Shown here in pieces: positions 25,193 through 34,507 of a stretch of DNA of 64,000 nt; within the stretch, counting starts at the first letter, position 1; every line of letters begins with the position of its first letter. A program made the translations under genes and the position numbers. The DNA is from Paludifilum halophilum. GTDB taxonomy: Bacteria; Bacillota; Bacilli; Thermoactinomycetales; DSM-45169. The notes under the pieces are model-generated. The model ran no database searches. It saw nothing but the letters and a program-made list of their open reading frames with translations, and was not told the DNA's origin. The DNA lies in contig NZ_NOWF01000001.1 in the NCBI RefSeq assembly GCF_002245355.1, forward strand, positions 1-64,000, read 5' to 3'.

Positions 25193-25423
25193 ATGCAAAT
25201 GGTGGATCAGGTGTTAAAACGGGGATGGAGACGGGGCGAGGTAACACAGATCATCTACCTGGACCGACAAGGACGGATGACTCAGCGCCGTATTCGGATT
25301 TATACACTCAACGGCGAAGAAGTTGAAGCGTACTGTTGTGAGAGGCGCGCTTTCCGCCGCTTTAAGCGGCAGGGAATCCTGGCGGCGATGAAGGAGGAGA
25401 GAAGAAGTGGACCGTGGCAATAA
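25193..25423 (+). CDS. Stand-alone mini WYL-like protein
   Basis: A small basic protein of 76 residues (74 if ATG 25199 is used). QIIYLDRQGRMTQRRIRIYT followed by VEAYCCERRAFRRFKRQGIL resembles the strand and R.FR..RI-type core of WYL domains, which sense nucleic acid or nucleotide ligands, but there is no DNA-binding domain. No good ribosome binding site precedes either ATG, and the predicted transcript start is very close, so translation may be near-leaderless. It overlaps the YolD-like gene by 17 nt and lies in an SOS-controlled operon. The family assignment is by eye only. Confidence 0.55.
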   Translation: MQMVDQVLKRGWRRGEVTQIIYLDRQGRMTQRRIRIYTLNGEEVEAYCCERRAFRRFKRQGILAAMKEERRSGPWQ

Positions 25424-25727
25424 ACTGTGGGAAGGGCATCGCATGATCCTGCCCGAGCATGTGGAACAGTATCAGGAAAGTCGACAGAAACAGTTTGTTC
25501 CTCCGGTACTGGACGAACAGCAGATGGAAGAGTTGAATCGGACTGTACGATATGCAAAGGAGTCGGACCGCCGGCTTCGGTGGCGGGTTTATAATGATCA
25601 AGGTCCTTATGAGGTGGAGGGGCGAGTCGGACGGATCCGGCCCGTTCAAGGCTGGGTCGAAGTGATCGCCGACGGGGGACGGATACGGATCTGGATTTCC
25701 CGGTTGTTAGATGTACAGCCGATTTAG
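25407..25727 (+). CDS. YolD-like protein
   Basis: A 106-residue protein of the YolD family. HRMILPEHVEQYQE is the characteristic N-terminal motif, followed by LDEQQMEELN and a beta-rich C-terminus (GRVGRIRPVQGWVEV...IWISRLLDVQ). In Bacillus, YolD-family genes such as yqjX usually precede a UvrX/YqjW Y-family polymerase and are SOS-induced; here no polymerase follows. The GTG at 25407 has GGAGGAG 7 nt before it. With the upstream WYL-like gene it forms a compact two-gene operon under a LexA box. Confidence 0.8.
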   Translation: MDRGNKLWEGHRMILPEHVEQYQESRQKQFVPPVLDEQQMEELNRTVRYAKESDRRLRWRVYNDQGPYEVEGRVGRIRPVQGWVEVIADGGRIRIWISRLLDVQPI

Positions 25728-25774
25728 GCGGGATTTTGCGTTTTCGAATCTTCACAGAGGGGGCTGTGCCGGTA

Positions 25775-25803
25775 TTTTCGTCGACTCTGAACCATGCTAT
25801 ACT
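25775..25803 (+). promoter_or_regulatory. Candidate promoter for the small membrane protein gene
   Basis: TTTTCG (25775-25780), a 17-nt spacer and TATACT (25798-25803). The -10 box is good and the -35 box poor. Confidence 0.4.
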
Positions 25804-25895
25804 GTACAGGGAACATCGTGAGCAAGGCCGCGCGGGGGGTCACAAATTCGACGGATCATCCCGGGCGATTCAGGAAAGCAGGAGGGTGAGGAAGG

Positions 25896-26030
25896 ATGAC
25901 GGACACAAGTTCCAACCATGAAAACCGGGAAAATGATTTCCTCGATATGGTGATCGGTACGGCTGTAGCAACCGGTTTTTTTATGGGGATTGCCTTGATC
26001 GGGGGCATTCTCGCTGTCATATTGAGGTGA
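25896..26030 (+). CDS. Small single-pass membrane protein, 44 residues
   Basis: ATG 25896 opens a 44-codon frame: a polar, acidic N-terminus (MTDTSSNHENRENDFLDM) followed by one hydrophobic helix (VIGTAVATGFFMGIALIGGI) and a terminal Arg. GGAGG lies 10 nt and GAGGAAGG immediately upstream. It has its own candidate promoter and a clean terminator 15 nt after the stop, which supports it being a real gene. I do not recognise the family. Confidence 0.6.
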   Translation: MTDTSSNHENRENDFLDMVIGTAVATGFFMGIALIGGILAVILR

Positions 26031-26044
26031 AACGCGCCGAGAAA

Positions 26045-26074
26045 CAGAGGGCTGACCAAACAGCCCTCTGTTTT
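26045..26074 (+). terminator. Rho-independent terminator after the small membrane protein
   Basis: The 10-bp arms CAGAGGGCTG (26045-26054) and CAGCCCTCTG (26061-26070) are followed by TTTT. Confidence 0.88.
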
Positions 26075-26121
26075 GTGGATTTTATGTGAATCGCGGGGTC
26101 CTACATACGAAGGGGAAGAGG

Positions 26122-26150
26122 TTGGCAAAACCCCTTGACTATTCTATACT
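26122..26150 (+). promoter_or_regulatory. Sigma-A promoter of sucCD
   Basis: TTGGCA (26122-26127), a 17-nt spacer and TATACT (26145-26150) lie about 206 nt before sucC. Confidence 0.65.
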
Positions 26151-26156
26151 TTAAGA

Positions 26157-26356
26157 GAGCCGAGAGGTTGACCCGGTGGAATGCTGCGCGATGCGTATCG
26201 ATAGACGGACTGGCGGTCTCTTGCCGGGACATTGACCACTTGCCGCGTCCCTTCAAAATCGCGATCTGGTCGTCATCGCCTGATCACGGGGAAAACTGAT
26301 CCGGTCTTTTTCGTGTGTCATGAAGAAAAACAAATCAGAGGATAGGGGGATGGGGC
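26157..26356 (+). promoter_or_regulatory. Long structured 5' leader of sucCD
   Basis: About 200 nt separate the predicted transcript start from the sucC ATG. The leader contains several possible stems, for example GGGAC...GTCCC (26238-26263) and CTGGC...GCCGG just before it, and CTGATC-based pairing followed by CTTTTT near 26310. No known riboswitch was recognised. Attenuation control is only a possibility. Confidence 0.35.
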
Positions 26357-27517
26357 ATGAACGTACATGAATATCAAGGAAAAGAAGTATTGAGACAGTA
26401 CGGGGTTGTCGTTCCCCGGGGCCAAGTTGCCTTTACACCGGAAGAGGCGGTGGAGGCGGCCGAAAACCTCGGCGGCGAGTTGTGGGTAGTCAAAGCGCAG
26501 ATCCATGCCGGTGGTCGCGGGAAAGCCGGCGGGGTGAAACTGGCCAAGAGTCTGGATGAAGTGAAACAGTTTGCCTCAGAATTGCTGGGGAGCACCCTGG
26601 TGACTCACCAGACCGGCCCGGAAGGAAAAGAAGTGAAGCGCCTTCTGATTGAAGAAGGTTGCCGAATTAAAAAGGAATATTATGTCGGTATGGTGATCGA
26701 TCGATCCAACAGCCGGATCACCATGATGGCTTCCGAAGAAGGCGGCACGGAAATCGAAGAGGTGGCGGCGCGCACGCCGGAAAAGATTTTCAAGGAAACC
26801 GTCGATCCGACAGTGGGACTGCAACCGTTCCAAGCCCGTCGTCTGGCCTTTTCCATCGGAATTCCCAAAGAAATGGTCGGCAAAGCGGTTAAGTTTATGC
26901 TGGGTTTGTACCGGGCATTTGAACAAAAAGATTGCTCCTTGGCGGAAATCAATCCCCTGATCACCACTGAAGATGGACAAGTGATGGCCTTGGACGCCAA
27001 ACTGAATTTTGATGACAATGCCCTGTACCGGCACAAGGATATCGCGGAATTCCGGGATCTGGACGAGGAGGATCCCAAGGAAATCGAGGCATCCAAGTAC
27101 GATTTGAGTTATATCGCTCTAGACGGCAACATCGGATGCATGGTGAACGGAGCCGGTCTGGCCATGGCCACGATGGACATTATCAAACACTACGGCGGGG
27201 AACCGGCCAACTTTCTGGATGTAGGGGGCGGCGCCACAGCGGAAAAGGTGACGGAAGCCTTCAAGATCATCCTGGATGACCCGCATGTGAAAGGGATTCT
27301 TGTGAATATCTTCGGCGGTATCATGAAGTGCGACGTCATCGCCGAAGGGGTCGTGGAAGCGGCGAAACAAGTCGGTTTGGACCGTCCGTTGGTCGTCCGT
27401 CTGGAAGGAACCAATGTGGAACGGGGGCAACAGATTCTGGGTGAATCCGGACTGAAAATCACTGCGGCGGATTCCATGGACGACGCGGCGGAAAAAATCG
27501 TTTCGCTGGTCCGATAA
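26357..27517 (+). CDS. sucC: Succinyl-CoA synthetase beta subunit
   Basis: A 386-residue subunit with an N-terminal ATP-grasp domain ([40 protein letters not shown]) and a C-terminal ligase domain ([20 protein letters not shown]). It joins SucD to convert succinyl-CoA, NDP and phosphate to succinate, CoA and NTP in the TCA cycle. The length matches bacterial SucC. It lies 39 nt before sucD in a two-gene operon that ends at the terminator at 28487. Confidence 0.96.
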   Translation: MNVHEYQGKEVLRQYGVVVPRGQVAFTPEEAVEAAENLGGELWVVKAQIHAGGRGKAGGVKLAKSLDEVKQFASELLGSTLVTHQTGPEGKEVKRLLIEEGCRIKKEYYVGMVIDRSNSRITMMASEEGGTEIEEVAARTPEKIFKETVDPTVGLQPFQARRLAFSIGIPKEMVGKAVKFMLGLYRAFEQKDCSLAEINPLITTEDGQVMALDAKLNFDDNALYRHKDIAEFRDLDEEDPKEIEASKYDLSYIALDGNIGCMVNGAGLAMATMDIIKHYGGEPANFLDVGGGATAEKVTEAFKIILDDPHVKGILVNIFGGIMKCDVIAEGVVEAAKQVGLDRPLVVRLEGTNVERGQQILGESGLKITAADSMDDAAEKIVSLVR

Positions 27518-27556
27518 GGCAGAAGCTCCATACCATCTGGAAAGGCGGGTTCAATC

Positions 27557-28462
27557 TTGAGCATTTTTGTCAATAAAGACACAAAACTGATCGTTCAGGG
27601 AATTACCGGATCCAATGGTCTGTTCCACACCAAGCAGGCGATTGAATACGGGACACAAGTCGTCGCCGGAGTCACCCCCGGTAAGGGAGGGACCGAGGTG
27701 GAAGGTGTTCCGGTTTTCAACACCGTCGACGAGGCGGTTAAAGCGACGGGAGCCAACGCCTCCGCCATTTACGTTCCCCCGGCTTTCGCCGCTGATGCCA
27801 TCATGGAGGCAGTGGATGCGGAATTGGATTTGGCGGTCTGCATTACCGAGCATATCCCCGTTCAGGATATGGTCAAGGTGAAGCGGTACATGGAGGGCAA
27901 GAAAACCCGGTTGGTCGGTCCGAACTGCCCTGGTGTGATCACCCCCGGTGAGTGCAAAATCGGAATCATGCCCGGATATATTCATACGCCGGGAAAAGTG
28001 GGTATCGTTTCCCGCAGCGGGACGCTTACTTATGAAGCGGTTCATCAGTTGACGGTCCGGAACATCGGACAGTCCACCGCCGTCGGAATCGGCGGAGATC
28101 CGGTCAACGGGACCAACTTTATCGATGTGTTGCAAGCTTTCGAAGCAGACCCGGAAACCGCCGCGGTAATCATGATTGGTGAGATCGGCGGAACGGCGGA
28201 AGAAGAAGCGGCCGAATGGATCCAAGAGCACATGACCAAGCCGGTGGTCGGCTTTATCGGCGGTCAAACGGCACCTCCCGGAAAGCGGATGGGACATGCG
28301 GGCGCGATCATTTCCGGCGGTAAAGGAACGGCGGCGGAAAAGATCGCCAAGCTGGAAGAGTGCGGGGTTACCGTCGCTCCGACACCGGCGGAGATCGGAG
28401 AAACTCTGAGTCGGGTCCTGGATGAGAAAGGGCTGCTTTCTGACTGCATCACGAAGAATTGA
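27557..28462 (+). CDS. sucD: Succinyl-CoA synthetase alpha subunit
   Basis: A 301-residue subunit. The CoA-binding Rossmann domain begins [20 protein letters not shown], and the phosphohistidine loop is [18 protein letters not shown], the active His lying in GHAGA. It starts at TTG 27557 with AAGGCGGG upstream; no ATG lies in the conserved N-terminal region. Co-transcribed with sucC. Confidence 0.96.
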   Translation: MSIFVNKDTKLIVQGITGSNGLFHTKQAIEYGTQVVAGVTPGKGGTEVEGVPVFNTVDEAVKATGANASAIYVPPAFAADAIMEAVDAELDLAVCITEHIPVQDMVKVKRYMEGKKTRLVGPNCPGVITPGECKIGIMPGYIHTPGKVGIVSRSGTLTYEAVHQLTVRNIGQSTAVGIGGDPVNGTNFIDVLQAFEADPETAAVIMIGEIGGTAEEEAAEWIQEHMTKPVVGFIGGQTAPPGKRMGHAGAIISGGKGTAAEKIAKLEECGVTVAPTPAEIGETLSRVLDEKGLLSDCITKN

Positions 28463-28486
28463 CATCTGACGCTTTGGGCTTCCCCG

Positions 28487-28518
28487 GGGACCTCGATGAG
28501 AGGTCCCTGATTTTTTTG
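28487..28518 (+). terminator. Rho-independent terminator of sucCD
   Basis: The arms GGGACCTC (28487-28494) and GAGGTCCC (28500-28507) are followed by TGATTTTTTT. Confidence 0.88.
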
Positions 28519-28535
28519 GAAAAGGGGATATGTCG

Positions 28536-29636
28536 GTGAAAAAAGACTGGGATGAGCGGGCTGGGCTGATTGCTCTTCATCAACTGCAGGGAGTGGGTTG
28601 GCACACGCTGAATAAGATGGTACAGGCGGGTTGGGAGCCGGATCGACGAATGACGGAGAGGGAAGGAACACGGTTGGTCGAGGCGGGGGTTCCTGGAAAA
28701 ACCGTCGACCGGATCCGTGAAAAGTGGACGCCGGATTTTGTGCGGCGGGTGATAAAGGAGTTGGACCGGCGGGAAATTATCCCTTTGACCCTGTGGGATT
28801 CGACCTATCCTCAGATGCTCAAAGAGTTGTCTCAGCCTCCTTGGGTGCTTTATGTCAAAGGGGATTCATCGTTATTGTCCGGCCCGTGTCTCGCTGTTGT
28901 GGGGACGCGAAAACCGAGCTCCTACGGGAAACAGGCGACGCATTCCCTATCGGAAAACCTGGCGGCTCAGGGCTGGGTCATCGTCAGCGGCATGGCGGCA
29001 GGTGTGGACGGTGAAGCCCATCGGGCGGCATTGGACGCGGGAGGGAAGACTGTGGCGGTTTTAGGGTCGGGAGTGGACGTCGTTTATCCGAAACACCATC
29101 GATCCCTTTACCAAGAGATTTTGAAGCGGGGGGCCGCTTGTTCGGAAATGCCTCCCGGAACTCAGCCTCACCCCGGACTTTTTCCCCAGAGAAACCGGGT
29201 GATCAGCGGGCTCAGCTTCGGGTCGCTGGTGGTGGAGGCGGCGGAGCGGAGCGGATCGCTGATTACGGCAGATTTCAGCATGGAACAGGGAAGAGAGGTT
29301 TTCGCCGTTCCGGGTCCGATCACATCGGAGAACAGCCGAGGAACCAACCGTCTGATTCAACAGGGAGCCAAGTCTGTCCTGCAAGCGGAGGATGTACTGG
29401 AGGAGTTCCCATACTTGACACAACTCCGACCGGTGATGGAGGCGGAAGATCCACTTCCGGAACTGGGTGAATCCGAGAAAGAGCTGTTGTCATTGTTCAC
29501 AGAGAGCCCGGTGGCAGTAGATGCATTGGCAGAGAAGTCGGAACGCCCTATCGGGGAAATTCATCAACATCTCTTGTCCTTGCAAGTCAAGGGGTATATT
29601 CGACAGCTTCCCGGAGCACAGTTTATAAAGGTGTAG
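28536..29636 (+). CDS. dprA: DNA processing protein DprA
   Basis: A 366-residue protein that loads RecA on incoming single-stranded DNA in natural transformation. The Rossmann-like DprA core is intact: VVGTRKPSSYGKQA, VIVSGMAAGVDGEAHRAAL, GSGVDVVYPKHH, LFPQRNRVISGLS and GSLITADFSMEQGREVFAVPG. The N-terminal helical (SAM-like) and C-terminal winged-helix-like (DALAEKSERPIGEIHQHL) parts are present. I favour GTG 28536, 8 nt after GGGG, over ATG 28530, which is too close to that site. It precedes topA, as in Bacillus, but a terminator separates them. Confidence 0.92.
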   Translation: MKKDWDERAGLIALHQLQGVGWHTLNKMVQAGWEPDRRMTEREGTRLVEAGVPGKTVDRIREKWTPDFVRRVIKELDRREIIPLTLWDSTYPQMLKELSQPPWVLYVKGDSSLLSGPCLAVVGTRKPSSYGKQATHSLSENLAAQGWVIVSGMAAGVDGEAHRAALDAGGKTVAVLGSGVDVVYPKHHRSLYQEILKRGAACSEMPPGTQPHPGLFPQRNRVISGLSFGSLVVEAAERSGSLITADFSMEQGREVFAVPGPITSENSRGTNRLIQQGAKSVLQAEDVLEEFPYLTQLRPVMEAEDPLPELGESEKELLSLFTESPVAVDALAEKSERPIGEIHQHLLSLQVKGYIRQLPGAQFIKV

Positions 29637-29647
29637 GGTGTTGAGCG

Positions 29648-29688
29648 CCGGACGGGGAATCTTTTCATCCCTGTCTGGTCTTTTTTTG
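29648..29688 (+). terminator. Rho-independent terminator after dprA
   Basis: CCGGACGGGGA (29648-29658) pairs with TCCCTGTCTGG (29668-29678) with G-U pairs, then TCTTTTTTT. Confidence 0.85.
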
Positions 29689-29689
29689 C

Positions 29690-30039
29690 TTGAAAATTCC
29701 ATTTTTATGAAGCGGCCTTTGCTCAACGGTGGTATGGTTCGAACACGATCCCGCCGCCTAAAATATATGGATTCATATACCTGGATGCGAGTGTGATGAT
29801 TCTTTAAGAGAAAGGCAAGACCGGGGTAGGTACTGGCGTTTGAGCGGAAAGCGTGATAAGGTGACAGGTGTCCGTCTTCCTTACCCAGCCAAAAAATTTA
29901 ACGGATATTGCTTGATTCACCAAAAATTTGTTATGTTACAGGGGTAACCGTTGGAAAGGGTACCAAGGGCTCGGTTCCTTCAGCGCCGCTGAAGGAATCC
30001 TTGAGTTGTGATCGTGGAGTATAGAGGGGAGGTCACGGG
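29690..30039 (+). promoter_or_regulatory. topA upstream region and leader
   Basis: No gene is visible. TTGATT near 29911 with an AT-rich stretch ending TTATGTTACA is a weak promoter candidate. A perfect 11-bp inverted repeat TTCCTTCAGCG / CGCTGAAGGAA (29975-29997) follows in the likely leader, with a very short loop and no U-tract. GAGGGGAGG before the ATG is the topA ribosome binding site. Confidence 0.4.
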
Positions 30040-32115
30040 ATGGCGGATTCACTCGTCATCGTTGAGTCGCCCGCAAAGGCAAAAACCATCGGCAAGTACC
30101 TGGGTAGAAAATACATCGTAAAAGCGTCGATGGGTCATGTGCGGGATTTGCCCAAAAGTCAATGGGGCGTGGATACAGAAAATCAATTTAAACCGAAATA
30201 CATTACGATCCGGGGCAAAGGGGATGTGCTGAAAGAGCTCAGGAATGCCCGTAAGAAAGTGAAGCGGGTTTATCTGGCGGCAGACCCCGACCGGGAAGGG
30301 GAAGCGATTGCTTACCATCTGGCACACAGCCTCAACTTGGAAATGGATGAACAGTGTCGGGTTGTTTTTAACGAAATTACGAAACCCGCTGTGAAGGAAG
30401 CCTTTAAGCATCCCCGAAAAATCGATATGGACCTGGTGGAGGCACAGCAAGCCCGGCGCATCTTGGATCGCCTGGTCGGTTACGGAATCAGCCCGCTTCT
30501 GTGGAAAAAAGTGAAAAAGGGTTTGAGTGCCGGGAGAGTCCAGTCCGTCGCCGTCAAGCTGATTATCGATCGGGAAAAGGAGATCCGTAATTTCCAACCG
30601 GAGGAATACTGGACAGTGACGGTTCAGCTGCTCGCCGGTGAGGAGATCTTTGAAGCCAAATTTTACGGTTACGGCAAGAAGAAAACCGAGCTCAAGTCCG
30701 AAGCGGATGTAAAAAAGCTGTTGGAAGCCGTGAAAGGGAAACGCTATTCCGTTGAGGACGTAAAGAAGAGCAAACGGCGAAAAAACCCCGCTCCTCCTTT
30801 CATCACTAGTTCGCTTCAGCAGGAAGCCGCCCGAAAACTCCGTTTTCGCGCCGCCAAAACAATGGCCGTGGCTCAACAGCTTTATGAAGGAGTGGAACTG
30901 GGCAAAAAGGAAGGCAGCGTCGGTCTGATTACTTATATGCGGACGGATTCCACCCGGATCTCACCGACGGCACAGAAAGAAGCGGGGACATATATCAAAG
31001 AGAAGTACGGTGATTCTTATTTACCCGATAAACCCCGCACTCATAAAAAGAAGGCGGGGGCTCAGGATGCCCACGAGGCGATCCGGCCCACCTCCGCCCT
31101 GCGCACTCCGGCACAGATCAAACCTCACTTAAGTCGCGACCAGTACCGACTTTACAAGTTGATCTGGGAACGTTTCGTCGCCAGTCAGATGGCACCGGCG
31201 GTGTTGGATGCGATCTCCGCCGATATCCGGGCGGGGGAGGCGCTGTTTCGGGCGACAGGGTCCAAGGTGAAATTCCCTGGTTTCATGAAGGTGTATGTGG
31301 AGGGCAATGACGACGGAAAAAAGGAAGAGGACAAATTTCTTCCCGCTCTGGAACCCGGTCAGATGCTAAAAAAGAAATCGATTGAACCTAAACAGCACTT
31401 CACCCAGCCCCCGCCGCGCTATACCGAGGCCCGCCTGGTCAAGACCCTGGAAGAGAAGGGAATCGGACGCCCCAGCACCTATGCTCCCACACTGGATACG
31501 ATTCAGAAGAGGGGCTATGTGATGCTGGAAGACAAGCGATTCGTACCCTCGGAGTTGGGAGAAATCGTCCATTCTTTAATGGAAGAGTTCTTTCCGGAAA
31601 TCCTGGATGTCACCTTTACCGTCCATATGGAAGAGGAATTGGATCACATCGAGGAAGGGAAGGTAAACTGGGTCGAGATCCTGGAGCGCTTTTACGAGAA
31701 GTTCGAAAAACGGCTTGAAGTGGCGGAAGAAGAGATGAAGGAAGTGGAGATCCGCGACGAGGTTTCCGATGAGGTGTGCGAGAAGTGCGGCGAACCGATG
31801 GTTTATAAGTTCGGCCGCTACGGTAAGTTTCTCGCTTGTTCCGGTTTTCCCGACTGTCGCAACACAAAACCCATCCTTAAAACCACCGGCGTCGATTGTC
31901 CCAAGTGTGAAAAAGGGGAAATTGTCGAAAGGAAAAGCAAAAAGCGGCGGACTTTTTACGGTTGCGATCAGTATCCCGAATGTGACTTTGTTTCTTGGGA
32001 TAAACCGATTCCCCGGAATTGTCCCAAATGTGAAAGCATGCTTGTGGAAAAGAAACGCAAAAAGGAAACCATGATTCGGTGCACAAAATGTGATTTTGAA
32101 GAGGAGAAGAATTGA
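30040..32115 (+). CDS. topA: DNA topoisomerase I (type IA)
   Basis: A 691-residue enzyme relaxing negative supercoils. The TOPRIM domain starts [19 protein letters not shown] and includes [17 protein letters not shown]. The active-site tyrosine is Tyr299 in [14 protein letters not shown]. Three C-terminal zinc ribbons are present: [32 protein letters not shown]...CDQYPEC and [10 protein letters not shown]...CTKC. The length equals that of B. subtilis TopA. Unlike in Bacillus, trmFO and xerC do not follow it. Confidence 0.97.
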   Translation: MADSLVIVESPAKAKTIGKYLGRKYIVKASMGHVRDLPKSQWGVDTENQFKPKYITIRGKGDVLKELRNARKKVKRVYLAADPDREGEAIAYHLAHSLNLEMDEQCRVVFNEITKPAVKEAFKHPRKIDMDLVEAQQARRILDRLVGYGISPLLWKKVKKGLSAGRVQSVAVKLIIDREKEIRNFQPEEYWTVTVQLLAGEEIFEAKFYGYGKKKTELKSEADVKKLLEAVKGKRYSVEDVKKSKRRKNPAPPFITSSLQQEAARKLRFRAAKTMAVAQQLYEGVELGKKEGSVGLITYMRTDSTRISPTAQKEAGTYIKEKYGDSYLPDKPRTHKKKAGAQDAHEAIRPTSALRTPAQIKPHLSRDQYRLYKLIWERFVASQMAPAVLDAISADIRAGEALFRATGSKVKFPGFMKVYVEGNDDGKKEEDKFLPALEPGQMLKKKSIEPKQHFTQPPPRYTEARLVKTLEEKGIGRPSTYAPTLDTIQKRGYVMLEDKRFVPSELGEIVHSLMEEFFPEILDVTFTVHMEEELDHIEEGKVNWVEILERFYEKFEKRLEVAEEEMKEVEIRDEVSDEVCEKCGEPMVYKFGRYGKFLACSGFPDCRNTKPILKTTGVDCPKCEKGEIVERKSKKRRTFYGCDQYPECDFVSWDKPIPRNCPKCESMLVEKKRKKETMIRCTKCDFEEEKN

Positions 32116-32124
32116 CCGTTTCGG

Positions 32125-32157
32125 GGCGGCTGCGACCTTGGGTTGCAGTCGCCTTTG
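32125..32157 (+). terminator. Likely terminator after topA
   Basis: GGCGGCTGCGACC (32125-32137) pairs with GGTTGCAGTCGCC (32141-32153) using G-U pairs, then TTTG. The U-tract is short. Confidence 0.6.
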
Positions 32158-32511
32158 AAGTGGCAGAATCAGTTCTGTTCCTCTTGTCCTCAAACATTCA
32201 GAATTTTATCCTGCGATTATACAATTCGTCTTGCGGTCCGGAAATCCCTGTGTTACCATGAGATGGAGTTTTGACTGGGAAGGATTAACACTTTCTGTTA
32301 CTTTCTATTCCTTCGATCAAAAACGGATACAGGAACGGAGCCGGAAACAGCAGTGTAGCAAACGGCTGTTTTTTTCTTCTTGGCGGCTTTGAGACGCGTT
32401 CAAAAATTGTTTGAAATCATTCCGTAACCTGTTTCGATCCAGGACGTTTGAAGGGTTAGAGAGTTTTTCGGATTACCGTTATGTTGAAGTTGAAATGGAG
32501 GAGGAAAGCCG
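32158..32511. other. topA-hslV intergenic region
   Basis: No gene is supported. It holds a hairpin with a long U-tract (listed separately) and, further on, A/T-rich candidates for the hslV promoter such as TTGACT near 32272 and TTGTTT near 32407, neither with a convincing -10. In B. subtilis trmFO and xerC (codV) occupy this position. Confidence 0.4.
32345..32377 (+). terminator. Terminator-like hairpin in the topA-hslV gap
   Basis: AAACAGC (32345-32351) and GCTGTTT (32365-32371) enclose a 13-nt loop, then TTTTTCTTCT. It resembles an attenuator if transcription starts upstream near 32272. Confidence 0.55.
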
Positions 32512-33051
32512 ATGGAGACTTTCCACGCGACAACGATTTTTGCGATTCAGCACAACGGGGGCGGGGCGATGGCCGGAGACGGTCAGGTTACCTTTGGCAA
32601 CCAAGTGGTGATGAAACATAGTGCCAAAAAAGTGCGGCGTTTGTACCGGGGCCGGGTGGTTGCCGGGTTTGCCGGTTCCGTGGCTGATGCGGTTACCCTG
32701 TTTGAAAAATTCGAAGCCAAACTGGAGGAGTTTCACGGTCATCTGCCCCGGTCGGCGGTGGAGCTGGCCAAGGAGTGGCGGGCGGATAAAGTGCTCCGCA
32801 AACTGGAAGCCATGCTGATCGTGATGGATCAAAATGACCTGTTGTTGGTCTCCGGTAACGGGGAAGTGATCGAACCGGACGACGGGATGTTGGCGATCGG
32901 ATCCGGGGGCAGTTACGCTTTGTCGGCGGGCAGATCCCTCTCCCGGTATGCCGAGGGTTTATCCGCCCGGGAAATCGCTGAGGCCGCTTTAAACGTCGCC
33001 GGGGAAATCTGTGTCTTCACCAATGATCAAATTGTAGTCGAGGAGGTATGA
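32512..33051 (+). CDS. hslV: ATP-dependent protease peptidase subunit HslV (ClpQ)
   Basis: A 179-residue beta-type proteasome-like peptidase. [20 protein letters not shown] closely matches Bacillus ClpQ, in which a short propeptide is removed to expose the N-terminal nucleophile. [22 protein letters not shown] and [14 protein letters not shown] are conserved core segments. It assembles as double hexamers with HslU. GGAGGAGG lies close before the ATG. Its last codons overlap the ribosome binding site of hslU. Confidence 0.95.
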   Translation: METFHATTIFAIQHNGGGAMAGDGQVTFGNQVVMKHSAKKVRRLYRGRVVAGFAGSVADAVTLFEKFEAKLEEFHGHLPRSAVELAKEWRADKVLRKLEAMLIVMDQNDLLLVSGNGEVIEPDDGMLAIGSGGSYALSAGRSLSRYAEGLSAREIAEAALNVAGEICVFTNDQIVVEEV

Positions 33052-33053
33052 TG

Positions 33054-34478
33054 ATGGCGGCAGAAGATCGGAAACCGACACTGAAAGAATGGACCCCGCG
33101 GCAGATCGTCAGTGAGCTGGATAAATACATTGTCGGACAGAATTCGGCTAAAAGGGCGGTAGCGGTGGCTTTGCGAAACCGTTACCGGCGGTCGAGGCTT
33201 CCGGAGGATCTGAGGGATGAAGTGGTTCCGAAGAATATCCTGATGATCGGTCCGACCGGTGTGGGGAAAACGGAGATCGCCCGACGTTTGGCCCGGTTGG
33301 TGGGAGCTCCTTTTGCCAAGGTGGAGGCGACGAAGTTTACTGAGGTCGGCTATGTCGGCAGAGATGTGGAATCGATGGTGCGGGACTTGGTGGAAACGGC
33401 GATTCGCATCGTCAAGGCGGAAAAGATGGAAGAAGTGAAAGAAAAAGCGGAAGATCTGGCTGACGAGCGCATTGTTTCCATTCTCGTTCCTGAGGGGTCC
33501 AGCGGCAACCAGTTTAAAAATCCCTTAGAGATGTTCTTCCATTCGAATCAGACCTCCCAGCGGTCCCATGACCCGAAGGAGGGAGAAAAGAACCAGGAGT
33601 TGGAACAAAAGCGGCGTCAGGTTCGATTCCAACTGAAGAGCGGACAGTTGGAAGACCGGGTGATCGAGATCGAAGTAGAGGATCAGTCATCGATGCTGGA
33701 TATGTTTGCCGGCTCCGGTGTGGAGCAGATGGGAATCAACATGCAGGAAATGTTGGGCCAATTCATGCCCAAAAAAACAAAAAAGCGACGCCTGCCGGTT
33801 CGTGAAGCCCGTAAAGTCCTGATTCAGGAAGAGGGACAAAAGCTGATCGATATGGACCGGGTGCAACAGGAATCGATGAAACGGGTGGAGGAATCCGGGA
33901 TGATCTTTATCGACGAGGTGGATAAAATCGCCGGCAAGGATCAACAGGGCGGCCCCGATGTTTCCCGGGAAGGGGTTCAGCGGGATATTCTTCCGATTGT
34001 GGAAGGGTCGACTGTGATGACCAAATACGGGCCGGTCAAAACGGACCATATTCTGTTCATCGCCGCGGGTGCCTTCCACACGACCAAGCCTGCAGACATG
34101 ATTCCGGAATTGCAGGGTCGTTTTCCGATCCGTGTGGAGCTGAACGATCTGACAGCGGAGGATTTTGTACGGATCCTGACAGAGCCCAAGGGGGCCTTGT
34201 TGAAACAGTACAGCGCCCTGTTGGAGGCAGAAGGCATCCGCGTTCGGTTTACTGATGATGCGATTACGGAAATTGCCAAGCTGGCGGCGGAGGTAAACCG
34301 AGGAACTGAGAATATTGGCGCTCGACGTCTCGCTACCATGCTGGAGCGACTCTTGGAGGAGCTTTCCTTTGAAGCTCCGGAGATTACACTGGAAGAAGTT
34401 ACGATCACGCCGGAATACGTGCGGGAGCGCCTTGACGATATCGTACAAAACCGCGATTTGAGCCAATATATCTTATAA
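33054..34478 (+). CDS. hslU: ATP-dependent protease ATPase subunit HslU (ClpY)
   Basis: A 474-residue AAA+ unfoldase. [27 protein letters not shown] is the HslU N-terminus, followed by Walker A GPTGVGKT at about residues 66-73 and Walker [11 protein letters not shown]. The intermediate domain lies between. The C-terminal tail DLSQYIL docks into HslV. Three consecutive ATG codons (33048, 33051, 33054) follow the hslV end; the third has the best distance (7 nt) from AGGAGG. Co-transcribed with hslV and codY. Confidence 0.95.
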   Translation: MAAEDRKPTLKEWTPRQIVSELDKYIVGQNSAKRAVAVALRNRYRRSRLPEDLRDEVVPKNILMIGPTGVGKTEIARRLARLVGAPFAKVEATKFTEVGYVGRDVESMVRDLVETAIRIVKAEKMEEVKEKAEDLADERIVSILVPEGSSGNQFKNPLEMFFHSNQTSQRSHDPKEGEKNQELEQKRRQVRFQLKSGQLEDRVIEIEVEDQSSMLDMFAGSGVEQMGINMQEMLGQFMPKKTKKRRLPVREARKVLIQEEGQKLIDMDRVQQESMKRVEESGMIFIDEVDKIAGKDQQGGPDVSREGVQRDILPIVEGSTVMTKYGPVKTDHILFIAAGAFHTTKPADMIPELQGRFPIRVELNDLTAEDFVRILTEPKGALLKQYSALLEAEGIRVRFTDDAITEIAKLAAEVNRGTENIGARRLATMLERLLEELSFEAPEITLEEVTITPEYVRERLDDIVQNRDLSQYIL

Positions 34479-34507
34479 AGGAACCAGCAACCATAGGAGG
34501 GTGAATG

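Noticed and set aside
26151-26356. Known riboswitch or T-box in the sucCD leader
   Set aside because: No conserved T-box sequence or recognised riboswitch core could be found by eye.
32411-32611. Small frame upstream of hslV
   Set aside because: It runs into hslV in another frame and its only good ribosome binding site belongs to hslV.
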